From: Deltaproteobacteria bacterium | Lineage (GTDB): Bacteria; Desulfobacterota; Deferrisomatia; Deferrisomatales; JACRMM01 | Assembly (NCBI GenBank): GCA_016214985.1 | Contig: JACRMM010000072.1 | Location: 1 to 53,379 of the forward strand | Length of the DNA stretch: 53,379 nucleotides | Reading direction: 5' to 3' | Shown: one piece after another, positions 16,747 through 24,459 of the stretch | How the letters are laid out: the number at the start of each line of letters is the position of its first letter | Numbering within the stretch: the first letter of the stretch is position 1 | Translations under genes and position numbers: made by a program | Notes under the pieces: generated by a model | Told to the model about the DNA's origin: nothing | Seen by the model: only the letters and a program-made list of their open reading frames with translations | The model's database searches: none

Positions 16747-18161
16747 ATGTCACCGAGAGTGGACAGCTTCTCGTAGAGCGTAGCGCGAGAGATGCCCAGG
16801 AGCCGGGCCGCAACCGTCTTCCGGCCCGCGGCCGCCTCCAGGGCGGCTCGGATCGCACCGCGCTCGGCTTCGGCCAGGACGTCTGCGAGAGGCCGGGCCT
16901 CGCGGGGTCCCAGCTCGGGCGAAACTGCACGCCCCCCGCCGGGCAGGATGCCCTCAAAGTCCTGGGCGCCGAGGCGGATGCGATCCGAGAGCATGGCCGC
17001 GCGCTCGAGCACGTTTCGAAGCTCCCGCACGTTGCCGGGCCAGGAGTGGCCGGCCAGCACGGCCAGGCCCTGGGGACTGATCTCGCGCAGGGGATCGCCG
17101 GTGCGGGCCGCCATCTGTCCGAGGAGGGCGTCGCACAGCGCTTCGAGGTCTTCGAGGCGCTCCCGCAGCGGGGGGAGGGTGAGGGGAAGGACGTTGAGCC
17201 GGTAGTAGAGGTCGGACCGAAACGAGCCCTCGGCCACCATGGCCTTGAGGTCCCGGCTCGTGGCCGCGATGACGCGGACGTTGACACGAACGACCTTGTC
17301 CGAGCCCAGGGGCTCGAACTCCTGCTCCTGCAGAGCGCGCAGGAGCTTGGACTGCAGGCGGAGGGGCATGTCGCCGACCTCGTCGAGGAAAAGGGTTCCT
17401 CCGTCGGCGAGCTTGAGCTTGCCTTCGCGGCCCTTGGGGTCCGCGCCGGTGTATGCGCCGGACACGGCCCCGAAGAACTCGGACTCGAGCAGGTTCTCGG
17501 GAACCGCGGATACGTTCACTCCGACGATCGGCCCCCCGGCCCGCGCCGAGGCCGCGTGGATCGCGTGGGCGAGGAGCTCCTTGCCGGTTCCCGTCTCCCC
17601 GAGGAGCAGCACCGTCGTGTCGATCCGGGCGGCGCGGCGGGCTTGGCGCTTGAGCTCCATGCACGCCGCGCTCGAGCCGATGAACTGGGCGAAGGTGTAC
17701 TTTGCGCCCCGCTGCTCGGCCAGCTCACGTCGGGCCCGATCGAGGTCGTCCTGCAGCCGGGCAAAGGTCGACACCAGCGGCGTAAGGGGCTCGACGTTGC
17801 CGTAGAGCACGAACCCCACCGCCCCGGTCGTCTCGCCGTCTTCCCCGTGCAGCGGGAACCGGGTGACGACGAGCGGCCGGCCCTGGAAGTGCATGATGTC
17901 CAAGAGGATCGGTCGGCCGGTCTCCACGACCTGCCGCATGAGGCTGTTGGGGATCACGTCCTCCACGGGTCGGCCGAGCGTCTCTTCCGCGCTCCCCAGC
18001 CCGAGGAAGTGGGCGTATTTCTCGTTCATCCACACGACGCGGGCGTCGCCATCCACCGCCACCGCGCCCTCAGAGGACGACTCGAAGAGCTCGAAGAGGG
18101 ACTGCACCGCCTGGCGCCGGATCGCCTCCGCGCGCTCCTCGAAGGAGGGCTTGGACTTCAC
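16737..18161 (-). CDS. Sigma-54-dependent transcriptional activator (PAS - AAA+ - Fis HTH)
   Basis: A 474-residue enhancer-binding protein with a GTG start preceded by a GGGG-rich site. A PAS domain (about 18-130, GAVAVDGDARVVWMNEKYAH) probably senses a small molecule or redox state. The AAA+ domain (about 160-395) has Walker A GETGTGKE, Walker B GGTLFLDEVGD, the sigma-54-contacting loop as GAYTGA instead of the commoner GAFTGA, and the arginine-finger region FRSDLYYRLNVLPLTLPPLR. A Fis-type HTH ends the chain (GRKTVAARLLGISRATLYEK). It very likely controls the LIV/hydroxybutyrate operon that follows on the same strand, which has a -24/-12 promoter. Confidence 0.92.
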   Translation of the reverse strand: MKSKPSFEERAEAIRRQAVQSLFELFESSSEGAVAVDGDARVVWMNEKYAHFLGLGSAEETLGRPVEDVIPNSLMRQVVETGRPILLDIMHFQGRPLVVTRFPLHGEDGETTGAVGFVLYGNVEPLTPLVSTFARLQDDLDRARRELAEQRGAKYTFAQFIGSSAACMELKRQARRAARIDTTVLLLGETGTGKELLAHAIHAASARAGGPIVGVNVSAVPENLLESEFFGAVSGAYTGADPKGREGKLKLADGGTLFLDEVGDMPLRLQSKLLRALQEQEFEPLGSDKVVRVNVRVIAATSRDLKAMVAEGSFRSDLYYRLNVLPLTLPPLRERLEDLEALCDALLGQMAARTGDPLREISPQGLAVLAGHSWPGNVRELRNVLERAAMLSDRIRLGAQDFEGILPGGGRAVSPELGPREARPLADVLAEAERGAIRAALEAAAGRKTVAARLLGISRATLYEKLSTLGDMSG

Positions 18162-18340
18162 GCGCCCACACCCCTTGCCGCCAAAATCCTCTGAGGGAGC
18201 TCCATCGCTTCAGATTCTCTCCCCTGGGGGTCTCCGCCTGGGCCTCGTGGCCCCGGATCGCCCGCCCGATGCGCCAGTGTCGGACGCTGCCGGCCTGCTG
18301 TCAATCATCGGCCCGAGCCACCGCACCCGCCGCCGTGGGA

Positions 18341-18655
18341 TCACGAAGCCTTCACCCGCATGGGCTCGCCGCAGCAGCTCACCTCGACGTCACATCCGAC
18401 GCCGCAGGCGTCGCCGGCGCAGGCCTTGCTCACGGTGAGCTCCACGTTGCAGTCCCGGCAGCCGCACACCAGTACGTCACCCTCCTTGACCCGCGCTGCG
18501 GGTCGGTGATCGGCAGGACCCCCTCCGCCGTGCGCCGCTGCGCGCACGTCCTGCCCTCCCCTGTGGTGGTCGTGCCCATGGTGCTCATGGCCGTAGTCGT
18601 GGTGGCCGTGGTGATCGTGATGGCCGTGATGGTGGTGTCCGTAGTTGCAGCTCAT
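18341..18655 (-). CDS. His-rich / Cys-rich metal-binding protein
   Basis: A 104-residue soluble protein. GGAGG precedes the ATG at 18655. The first ~35 residues hold about 16 His (repeats of HHG, HHDHHG, DYGHEHH), a polyhistidine metal store or chaperone tail as in HypB- or SlyD-like proteins. The last ~45 residues carry nine Cys (VCGCRDC, CAGDACGVGC, SCCGEPM), which could form a zinc or iron knuckle. I recognise the Cys pattern as a small conserved domain of deltaproteobacteria but not its function. It faces away from the sigma-54 regulator's start and lies downstream of the hydrolase gene. Nickel, zinc or copper binding is possible. Confidence 0.7.
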   Translation of the reverse strand: MSCNYGHHHHGHHDHHGHHDYGHEHHGHDHHRGGQDVRAAAHGGGGPADHRPAARVKEGDVLVCGCRDCNVELTVSKACAGDACGVGCDVEVSCCGEPMRVKAS

Positions 18656-18730
18656 GGTCAACCTCCTTTCAACAGTCCCTCGCGCTCGTCGAGGGTTGCC
18701 GTCAATATAAGGCCGGAGGCGGGTGCCCGC

Positions 18731-19492
18731 TCAGTCCTCCGCGCTCGCACCCGTGCCGTGCCCGAGCTGCGCCTCGAAGAACGAAACCGTGAGCCGCCAG
18801 TTGCGCGAGAACCCCTCAGGGGTCCAGACGTGCCCCTCCTCCGGGAAGAGCCGCAGCTCGTGCGGCTTCCCCTGCCGGCGCAGCGCCTCGGCCAGACGAA
18901 GCGTGTGGCGCACCGGAATCACCTCGTCCCTCTCCCCGTGGATCAGAAGGAGTGGGCAGGAGATCTCCTCCGTTCGCAAGATCGACGAACGAATCCGGTA
19001 CTCCTCCGGCACTTCGACCGGGGCGCCGCCGACGATCTCCGCGATCCACGGGTTCACGCTCACGTGGTCGACCATGTCCGTGGGCGGGCTCCACAGCGCC
19101 CCGGCGCGAAAACAATGGAAGCGCTCCAAGGCGAGCAGCGCGTTGTGCGCACCCCGCGAGTACCCCATGATCCCCATGCGAGCAGGATCGACGTACGACC
19201 GGCGGCGCATCTCGTCGGCGAGGTTCCCGATGTCGACCACCTCGCCCTTTCCATACTCCATCTCTCCGTCAGCGCCCGGATACCCCCGGTGAATCAGGGT
19301 GATCCCCACAGTGCCGCGCTCCGCGAGCCATGCCGCCATGCTCGCGTAGATCGGCTCGAAGCCGCCGCCGCCGTGGTGGATCTGGACCGAGGGGAAGGGA
19401 CCCCCGCTCCGGCACGGGACCGCAACGGACACGGGCAGGCGAAGCCCTTCGCTGTGCAGCTGGAACTCTTCGGTCTCGAATGTTCGGGTCAT
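18731..19492 (-). CDS. Alpha/beta hydrolase (dienelactone hydrolase / S9-like)
   Basis: A 253-residue cytoplasmic hydrolase with no signal peptide. The ATG at 19492 is preceded by GGAGGTG. The catalytic triad is visible: nucleophile Ser in GYSRGA, Asp in HGERDEV and His in EGHVW. The oxyanion region is HHGGGGFEP, and the strand VGITLIHRGYPGA matches prolyl-oligopeptidase/acyl-peptide hydrolase-like members. The substrate is unknown (an ester or small peptide). It begins 18 bases after modC and may be co-transcribed with the molybdate genes without a functional link. Confidence 0.8.
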   Translation of the reverse strand: MTRTFETEEFQLHSEGLRLPVSVAVPCRSGGPFPSVQIHHGGGGFEPIYASMAAWLAERGTVGITLIHRGYPGADGEMEYGKGEVVDIGNLADEMRRRSYVDPARMGIMGYSRGAHNALLALERFHCFRAGALWSPPTDMVDHVSVNPWIAEIVGGAPVEVPEEYRIRSSILRTEEISCPLLLIHGERDEVIPVRHTLRLAEALRRQGKPHELRLFPEEGHVWTPEGFSRNWRLTVSFFEAQLGHGTGASAED

Positions 19493-19509
19493 GGCACCAC
19501 CTCCTGTGG

Positions 19510-20256
19510 CTAGGCGCCGGCCTGGGCGACCAGCCGCGGAACATGGCCGGCCCACGACTCCGGCCCGCCCGCCACGTGGCGCCGCGGCCACACCTGCCGC
19601 ACCCGGCCGGCCTCGTACACGACCAGGGTCTCGGCCAGGGCATCGACGTCGTCGGGGTCATGGGTGATCACGACCACCGGGACGCGGAAGTGCTCCCGCA
19701 CCTTCAGGAACTCGCTTCGCGTCCGGGCCCGCAGGAGCGGATCGAGGGCGGAGAACGGCTCGTCCAGGAGCAGGAGCTTCGGGTCCCGGACGAGCGCCCG
19801 GGCCAGGGCCACCCGTTGCCGCTGGCCCCCCGACAGGTCCCGCGGCACCGCCCCGGCGAGCGCGGAGAGCTCGAACACCTCGAGGAGCTCGTCCACCCGC
19901 CGCGTGTCGGACGGAGAGAGCGCGCGGGGCCAGAGACCGCGCAGGCCGAAGCCCACGTTCTGGCGAACCGTCCGATGCGGAAAGAGGGCGTAGTCTTGGA
20001 AGACATACCCGATGCCCCGGCGGCGCGCAGGCACGTTCACCCCGCTTGCCGAGTCGAAGAGCACCTCGCCCCCCACCTCGATGCGCCCCGCGTCCGGCGT
20101 CAGCAGCCCGGCGATCGCGTGCAACGTGAGCGTCTTTCCGGAGCCCGAAGGGCCGAACAGGACCACGAGGTCCTCCTCCGAGGAGAACGCCGCACCCAGG
20201 GCGAAGGTGCGGCCTTTCGCTGCGAGCCTCTTCTCCACGTCCACACGGATGCGCAC
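19510..20256 (-). CDS. modC: Molybdate ABC transporter, ATP-binding protein
   Basis: A 248-residue ATPase. Walker A is FGPSGSGKTLTL, the Q-loop GYVFQDYALFPHRTV, the signature LSGGQRQRVALARAL and Walker B LLLLDEPFSALD, all of the ModC/CysA/PotA group. The C-terminal TOBE (molybdate-binding) domain that many ModC proteins carry (about 350 residues in total) is missing here, and a TOBE-like domain is instead found on the neighbouring PadR regulator. It starts 29 bases after modA. Confidence 0.88.
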   Translation of the reverse strand: MRIRVDVEKRLAAKGRTFALGAAFSSEEDLVVLFGPSGSGKTLTLHAIAGLLTPDAGRIEVGGEVLFDSASGVNVPARRRGIGYVFQDYALFPHRTVRQNVGFGLRGLWPRALSPSDTRRVDELLEVFELSALAGAVPRDLSGGQRQRVALARALVRDPKLLLLDEPFSALDPLLRARTRSEFLKVREHFRVPVVVITHDPDDVDALAETLVVYEAGRVRQVWPRRHVAGGPESWAGHVPRLVAQAGA

Positions 20257-20285
20257 GCCTGCTCCTTCCCTCTGGGGCCCGTGGC

Positions 20286-21050
20286 TCAGGGCCTGCTGAA
20301 GCCGTGCCTGGCGAGGATCGCCCCGGCCGCTGGGCTCAGGACGAACTCCTCGAACCGTCGGGCAAGGTCTTTCTTCCCGCTCTCTGCCACGACGGCGATC
20401 GGGTAGAGAATGGGACCGGTTCCCCCTACCTCCGCCACCGCCACGACCCTGCCCTTGGAAGCAGCGGCGTCAGTGGCGAAGACGAACCCGGCATCGACCT
20501 CGCCCCGGGCGAGGTAGTCGAGCACCTGCCGGACGCTGTTGCCCGGGATCCGCTTGGGCGCGAGGACGTCCCACAGCCCCGCGGCGACCAGGCCCTGACG
20601 GGCGTAGCGCCCGGCAGGTACGAAGGACGGGTCGCCGAGCGCGACTCGCTTGATGTCCGGACGGACCAAGTCCTGCACACCGGCGATCCGGAGCTTCGAG
20701 CTCGCGGGCACGGCGAGCACCAGGAGGTTGCGGGCGAAGTTCGTTCGCGATCCGTCCGCAAGGAGCCCCCTCTTCTGGGCCTGATCCATGGTCTCCTGGT
20801 CCGCGGAGGCGAAGACGTCGACCGGAGCACCGTTGCCGATCTGTTGGAGCAGCGTCCCGGATGCGGCCAGGTTGAGGACCACGCGAAGACCCGGGTTCGC
20901 ACGTTCGAACGCCCGCGCGGCCTCCGTAAAGGCGTTGGTCAGGCTGGCCGCCGCCGAGACCAGGAGCTCCTGCTCGGCCCCCGCCGCCCCGCACCGCGCG
21001 GGCACCAGGAGGCTCGCGGCGGCGAAGACGAGGGCGGCGGCACAGCGCAC
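20286..21050 (-). CDS. modA: Molybdate/tungstate-binding periplasmic protein
   Basis: A 254-residue binding protein with a GTG start preceded by GGAGGG. The signal peptide is residues 1-22 (CAAALVFAAASLLVPARCGA). Typical ModA blocks are LLVSAAASLTNAFTEAARAF, NLAASGTLLQQIGNGAPVDV, FASADQETMDQA and GLVAAGLWDVLAPKRIPGNS, followed by DAGFVFATDA. The Ser/Thr and backbone contacts that hold the oxyanion lie in the AAASLT and SGTLLQQI segments. Together with modB and modC it imports molybdate, needed for molybdopterin enzymes. Confidence 0.9.
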   Translation of the reverse strand: MRCAAALVFAAASLLVPARCGAAGAEQELLVSAAASLTNAFTEAARAFERANPGLRVVLNLAASGTLLQQIGNGAPVDVFASADQETMDQAQKRGLLADGSRTNFARNLLVLAVPASSKLRIAGVQDLVRPDIKRVALGDPSFVPAGRYARQGLVAAGLWDVLAPKRIPGNSVRQVLDYLARGEVDAGFVFATDAAASKGRVVAVAEVGGTGPILYPIAVVAESGKKDLARRFEEFVLSPAAGAILARHGFSRP

Positions 21051-21065
21051 GGCAACCCTCCACCG

Positions 21066-21737
21066 CTAGAACGGGCGGCCCTGCAGGAGCCGTCCCGAAC
21101 CAACCAGGACGGCCATGCACGACAGAGACGTGATCAGCACGAGGTTCGCAGCCAGGCGCTCGTTGCCGGCTTCGACCGCCGCGTAGACCGCGAGCGACAG
21201 GGTCTGGGTGCGGCCCGGAAGGTTTCCGGCGACCATCAGAGTGGCACCGAACTCGCCCATGGCCCTCGCGAAGGCGAGCATCGTTCCGGCGAGGATCCCC
21301 CGCGACGCCAGGGGGAACGAGACCCGCGAGAACACGGCCGGCTCCGAGAGCCCCAGCGTGCGCGCGGCGTTCTCGAGGTTCGCGTCCACGCCCTCGAAGG
21401 CAGCCTTGGCCGACTTGAACACGAGCGGCAGGGAGACGACCGCCGAGGCCAGCGCGGCCCCCTGCCAGGTGAACAGGAGCGACACGCCGAACGTCTCCGA
21501 GAGCCACCGTCCGACCCAGCCGTTTCGGCCCACGGCTACGACCAGGTAGTACCCCAGCACGGTGGGGGGCAGGACCAGGGGGAGCGACAGCACCGCGCTC
21601 AGCCACTCGGTGCCCCACACCCGCCCTCGGGCGAGCGCGTACGCCAGGCCCACGCCCGCCGCGAAGGCAGCCGCGGTCGCGACGAGCGCGACCTTCAAGG
21701 TGAGCCAGAGCGGAGCGAGTTCCAGTCCTGGGGCCAT
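21066..21737 (-). CDS. modB: Molybdate ABC transporter, permease
   Basis: A 223-residue permease with five or six helices. AAGGAAG precedes the ATG. The family blocks SLPLVLPPTVLGYYLV and the EAA loop (AARTLGLSEPAVFSRVSFPL) are present, followed by ARAMGEFGATLMVAGN, which marks ModB. The gene order is modB-modA-modC; modABC is usual. The ~140 bases between it and the upstream PadR-TOBE gene probably hold the mod promoter, but no consensus was found there. Confidence 0.9.
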   Translation of the reverse strand: MAPGLELAPLWLTLKVALVATAAAFAAGVGLAYALARGRVWGTEWLSAVLSLPLVLPPTVLGYYLVVAVGRNGWVGRWLSETFGVSLLFTWQGAALASAVVSLPLVFKSAKAAFEGVDANLENAARTLGLSEPAVFSRVSFPLASRGILAGTMLAFARAMGEFGATLMVAGNLPGRTQTLSLAVYAAVEAGNERLAANLVLITSLSCMAVLVGSGRLLQGRPF

Positions 21738-21878
21738 CGGATCTTCCTTCCCCGGGGCGAGTCACCCCTGCTTGCGCACTTGCCCTTGCGAGGCCCGTGC
21801 CACACCCCCTGAACCGCGCCCAGCGCGGCCGCCCCCGTTTCGTGCGCAGTCCCCCGCACAAAACCGAAGGGCCGGCTC

Positions 21879-22676
21879 CTACACGGATGTAGACTCCGAC
21901 TCCTGGGGCTCGGCCGGGGCATACGGCTCCAGCACCACGCCCCCGGGAGGTACGACCACGGTGACGGCTGCCCCGGCAGCGAGGCCAAGCCCGGTCGCGG
22001 TCTCCCGCGGCAGAAGGACGGCGAGGCCCCCGGCCTCCAACTCCAGATCCGCCCGGACGACGCCCCCGTGCGCCTCGGTCCGCGCCACCCGCGCGCGCAG
22101 GCGGTTGACCTCCAGCGCCCGGCGCCTAGCCGGCCGCCGGGGTGCAGGCGCCTGCTCGGGGGCCTTCCGACCCCACTCGGACAGCCAGCGCAGGCACGCC
22201 TCCAAGAGGTCCTCCTGGAGGCTGCGCACCCAGGGCCCGATCCCCGGCTCCCCCTCGTCGACGGCGCCCAACCGGTCTCGCCTCCTCCTCAGCACCTCCG
22301 CCTGCGCACCCATCAGCACGGCCTGGCCGGGGAGTCCGAGGCGCGCGAGGAAGTAGAGCTTGAGCAAGAACTCCACCCGCAGGCCCCGGACCGAGTCCAC
22401 GGGCCGGTGCACCCACTCGGCGAACCGTTTCCGGCCCGGCTCCGTGACCTGGAACACCCGCCGCGCCGGTCCGCCGTCCCCCTCCCGGAGCGTCGCCCGG
22501 GCGAGCCCGTGCTCCTCCAGGGCCTTGAGCAAAGCGTAGAGCTGGCTCTTGCCGAGCCGACCCACCGCCGCGAGGTCGCCCCCTTCGGCGAAGTGCGACG
22601 CCAGGTCGTAGCCGTGGCGCGGCCCCTCGTGGAGCAGGCCGAGGAGAGCATCCTCGAACATCGTGCGGTCGGTCAT
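21879..22676 (-). CDS. PadR-type repressor fused to a molbindin-like TOBE domain
   Basis: A 265-residue protein. Residues 1-180 are a PadR-family winged helix (EDALLGLLHEGPRHGYDLAS, LGKSQLYALLKALEEHGLAR, REGDGGPARRVFQVTEPGR) with the long C-terminal dimerisation helices. After a Pro/Arg-rich linker, residues about 195-258 form a TOBE/Mop-like domain: NRLRARVARTEAHGGVVRAD, LAVLLPRETATGLGLAAGAA, VTVVVPPGGVVLEP. TOBE domains bind molybdate in ModE, ModC and molbindins. Next to modBAC, whose ModC has no TOBE domain and where no modE is seen, this protein is the obvious candidate for the molybdate-responsive regulator. GGAGC precedes its ATG. The fusion is read directly; molybdate sensing is inferred. 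Confidence 0.8.
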   Translation of the reverse strand: MTDRTMFEDALLGLLHEGPRHGYDLASHFAEGGDLAAVGRLGKSQLYALLKALEEHGLARATLREGDGGPARRVFQVTEPGRKRFAEWVHRPVDSVRGLRVEFLLKLYFLARLGLPGQAVLMGAQAEVLRRRRDRLGAVDEGEPGIGPWVRSLQEDLLEACLRWLSEWGRKAPEQAPAPRRPARRRALEVNRLRARVARTEAHGGVVRADLELEAGGLAVLLPRETATGLGLAAGAAVTVVVPPGGVVLEPYAPAEPQESESTSV

Positions 22677-22929
22677 GGGGCTCCAATGGTCTTCTCTGGA
22701 CTATTCTATTTCTGACGAGTTGGCACCATACCCTTGTCCCCTGCACGTGGCAAGGAGAGACCGGGTACACGGCATGCCGTCAGAGGTCGCCGGCGAAGGG
22801 GGCGTGTGCCGGACCTGGTCGTGGGGCCGGACGGCCGCTCGACGCCTTCTGGCCCCGGCTTGTGCAATCTGCTACAGTACAGCCGCGATTCGGGCGGTCC
22901 TGGCGCAGAGAGGCGCGGGAGGAGGCAGC

Positions 22930-23250
22930 ATGGGCGACGGAATCGGGAGCTGGTTCGGGTCGACCGACTGGAAGGCGCTCCTGGAGCACTTCTCCAACGA
23001 CAAGATCATCGCCTTTTTCACGCGGCCTGCCGGGCTGGGTCTGCTCGCGGTACTTCTCATCATCTCGATCCTCAACAAGTGGCGCGTCCTGTTCGTCACC
23101 ATCGCCGCCACGGGTGCCATCTGCTTCCTGGCCCGGTCCACGCTCACGACCGGAGAGGTCGGCCCCAGCCGCACTCTCTTCGTCTTTACGGGCGGGGGAA
23201 TCGCGATCGCCGCCTTCATCATCTACTTCCTCTTCATCCGCGACGAGTGA
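22930..23250 (+). CDS. Small membrane protein (106 aa, three helices)
   Basis: The ATG at 22930 is preceded by GGGAGGAGG. A soluble N-terminal ~30 residues (GSWFGSTDWKALLEHFSNDK) is followed by helices at about 36-50, 52-68 and 83-102. The family is not recognised. It lies three bases before the dehydratase-like gene, so the two are probably co-translated, and a second tiny membrane protein gene follows. The upstream 250 bases separate it from the divergent PadR-TOBE gene and must hold both promoters. Confidence 0.6.
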   Translation: MGDGIGSWFGSTDWKALLEHFSNDKIIAFFTRPAGLGLLAVLLIISILNKWRVLFVTIAATGAICFLARSTLTTGEVGPSRTLFVFTGGGIAIAAFIIYFLFIRDE

Positions 23251-23253
23251 CCC

Positions 23254-24243
23254 GTGGGGCGGATCGGCATCACGACGACGGTCCCGATCGAGGCGCTCTT
23301 CGCGGCCGGCCACCAGCCCGTGGACCTGAACAACGTGTTCGTCAGCCACCCGGAACGCCGCGCCTTCCTCGAGCGAGCCGAAGCCGCGGGCTTCCCGGCG
23401 TCCACCTGCGCCTGGATCAAAGGGATCTACGCGGCCGCCAAGGTCACCGGCGTCGACGCCGTGGTGGGCGTGATGGCGGGGGACTGCTCCAACACCCAGG
23501 CGCTGCTCGAGGTGTGGCAGTTCGAGGGGCTCCGGACGATTCCCTTCTCCTACCCCTACGACCGGTCGCCAGAGGCCCTTCGAGGAGAGATCGAGCGCCT
23601 GTGCCGGAAACTCGGCACGACGTTCGAGGCCGCGGAGACAGAGAAGGTTCGTCTGGACGCCTGCCGGGCCGGCGCGATGGAGGTGGACCGGCTGAGCTGG
23701 GAGGAGGACCGCGTCACCGGCTTCGAGAGCCACCTCTACCAGGTGTCGGCCAGCGACTTCGAGGGCGACCCGGAGGGCTACCGCGCCAAGGTCGACGCCT
23801 TCCTCGCGGAGGCGCGCCGCCGCCCGAGCCTGTCCCACCCCCTTCGCCTGGGCTACGTCGGGGTTCCACCCATCCTCGAGGGCCTCTACGACCTCCTGGA
23901 GAGCCGAGGTGCCCGGGTCGTCTTCAACGAGACCCAGCGGCAGTTTTCTCTTCCCTATCCAGATGCTTCGCTGGTCGACGCCTACCTGCGGTTCACCTAC
24001 CCCTACGACGTGTTCGGGCGCATCGAGGACATCCGCCGCGAGATCGGCCGGCGTCGGATCCACGGCATCATCCACTACGTGCAGGCCTTCTGCTTTCGCC
24101 AGATGGAGGATCTGATCCTGCGCAAGACCCTCGGCGTCCCGGTGCTTACCCTGGAGGGAGACCGGCCCGGCGCGGTCGACGCGCGCACCCTGACGCGGAT
24201 CGAGGGGTTCCTCGAGATGCTGGAGGGCAGGGCCGACCCATGA
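23254..24243 (+). CDS. 2-hydroxyacyl-CoA dehydratase D-component family protein
   Basis: A 329-residue protein with a GTG start three bases after the small membrane protein. It shows the HgdB/YjiM-like pattern: RIGITTTVPIEALFAAGHQP, DLNNVF, the Cys-bearing segments ASTCAWIKG and VVGVMAGDCSNTQ, LGYVGVPPILEGLYDLLESR and YVQAFCFRQMEDLILRKTLG with VPVLTLEGDRPG. These Cys usually hold a [4Fe-4S] or double-cubane iron-sulfur cluster. No partner subunit or ATP-dependent activator (HgdC-like) is nearby, so it is probably one of the stand-alone double-cubane-type members that reduce difficult substrates, not a true hydroxyglutaryl-CoA dehydratase. The substrate is unknown. Confidence 0.8.
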   Translation: MGRIGITTTVPIEALFAAGHQPVDLNNVFVSHPERRAFLERAEAAGFPASTCAWIKGIYAAAKVTGVDAVVGVMAGDCSNTQALLEVWQFEGLRTIPFSYPYDRSPEALRGEIERLCRKLGTTFEAAETEKVRLDACRAGAMEVDRLSWEEDRVTGFESHLYQVSASDFEGDPEGYRAKVDAFLAEARRRPSLSHPLRLGYVGVPPILEGLYDLLESRGARVVFNETQRQFSLPYPDASLVDAYLRFTYPYDVFGRIEDIRREIGRRRIHGIIHYVQAFCFRQMEDLILRKTLGVPVLTLEGDRPGAVDARTLTRIEGFLEMLEGRADP

Positions 24244-24401
24244 GGGACTGGTTTCCCAGCGACTCCATCGCCGCCGGCCTGCTCTTCGGCTTCCTGTCCA
24301 ACGTGGTCTTGAAGCTCCTCACAGGACGGTGGCGCGAGCTGAACCCAGTGCTGGCAGTGATCGGGGGTCCGTCGCTCGTGGACCTGCTGGTCGTGGGGTA
24401 A
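24240..24401 (+). CDS. Micro membrane protein (53 aa)
   Basis: The ATG overlaps the stop of the dehydratase-like gene (ATGA), a strong sign of coupled translation. The product has one hydrophobic segment at about 9-27 (SIAAGLLFGFLSNVVLKLLT) and a second weaker one near the end (VLAVIGGPSLVDLLVVG). No family is recognised. It may anchor or modulate the preceding iron-sulfur protein. Confidence 0.5.
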   Translation: MRDWFPSDSIAAGLLFGFLSNVVLKLLTGRWRELNPVLAVIGGPSLVDLLVVG

Positions 24402-24459
24402 CGGTCTTGGAGAGCCGGAGGTCCATTCCTTTTCCCGCGCCGGGCTGCGAGGCTGAGCC

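Noticed and set aside
21738..21878. A molybdenum-cofactor riboswitch in front of modB
   Set aside because: GC-rich stems can be drawn, but the conserved loop sequences could not be located by eye and a PadR-TOBE regulator already offers a control mechanism.
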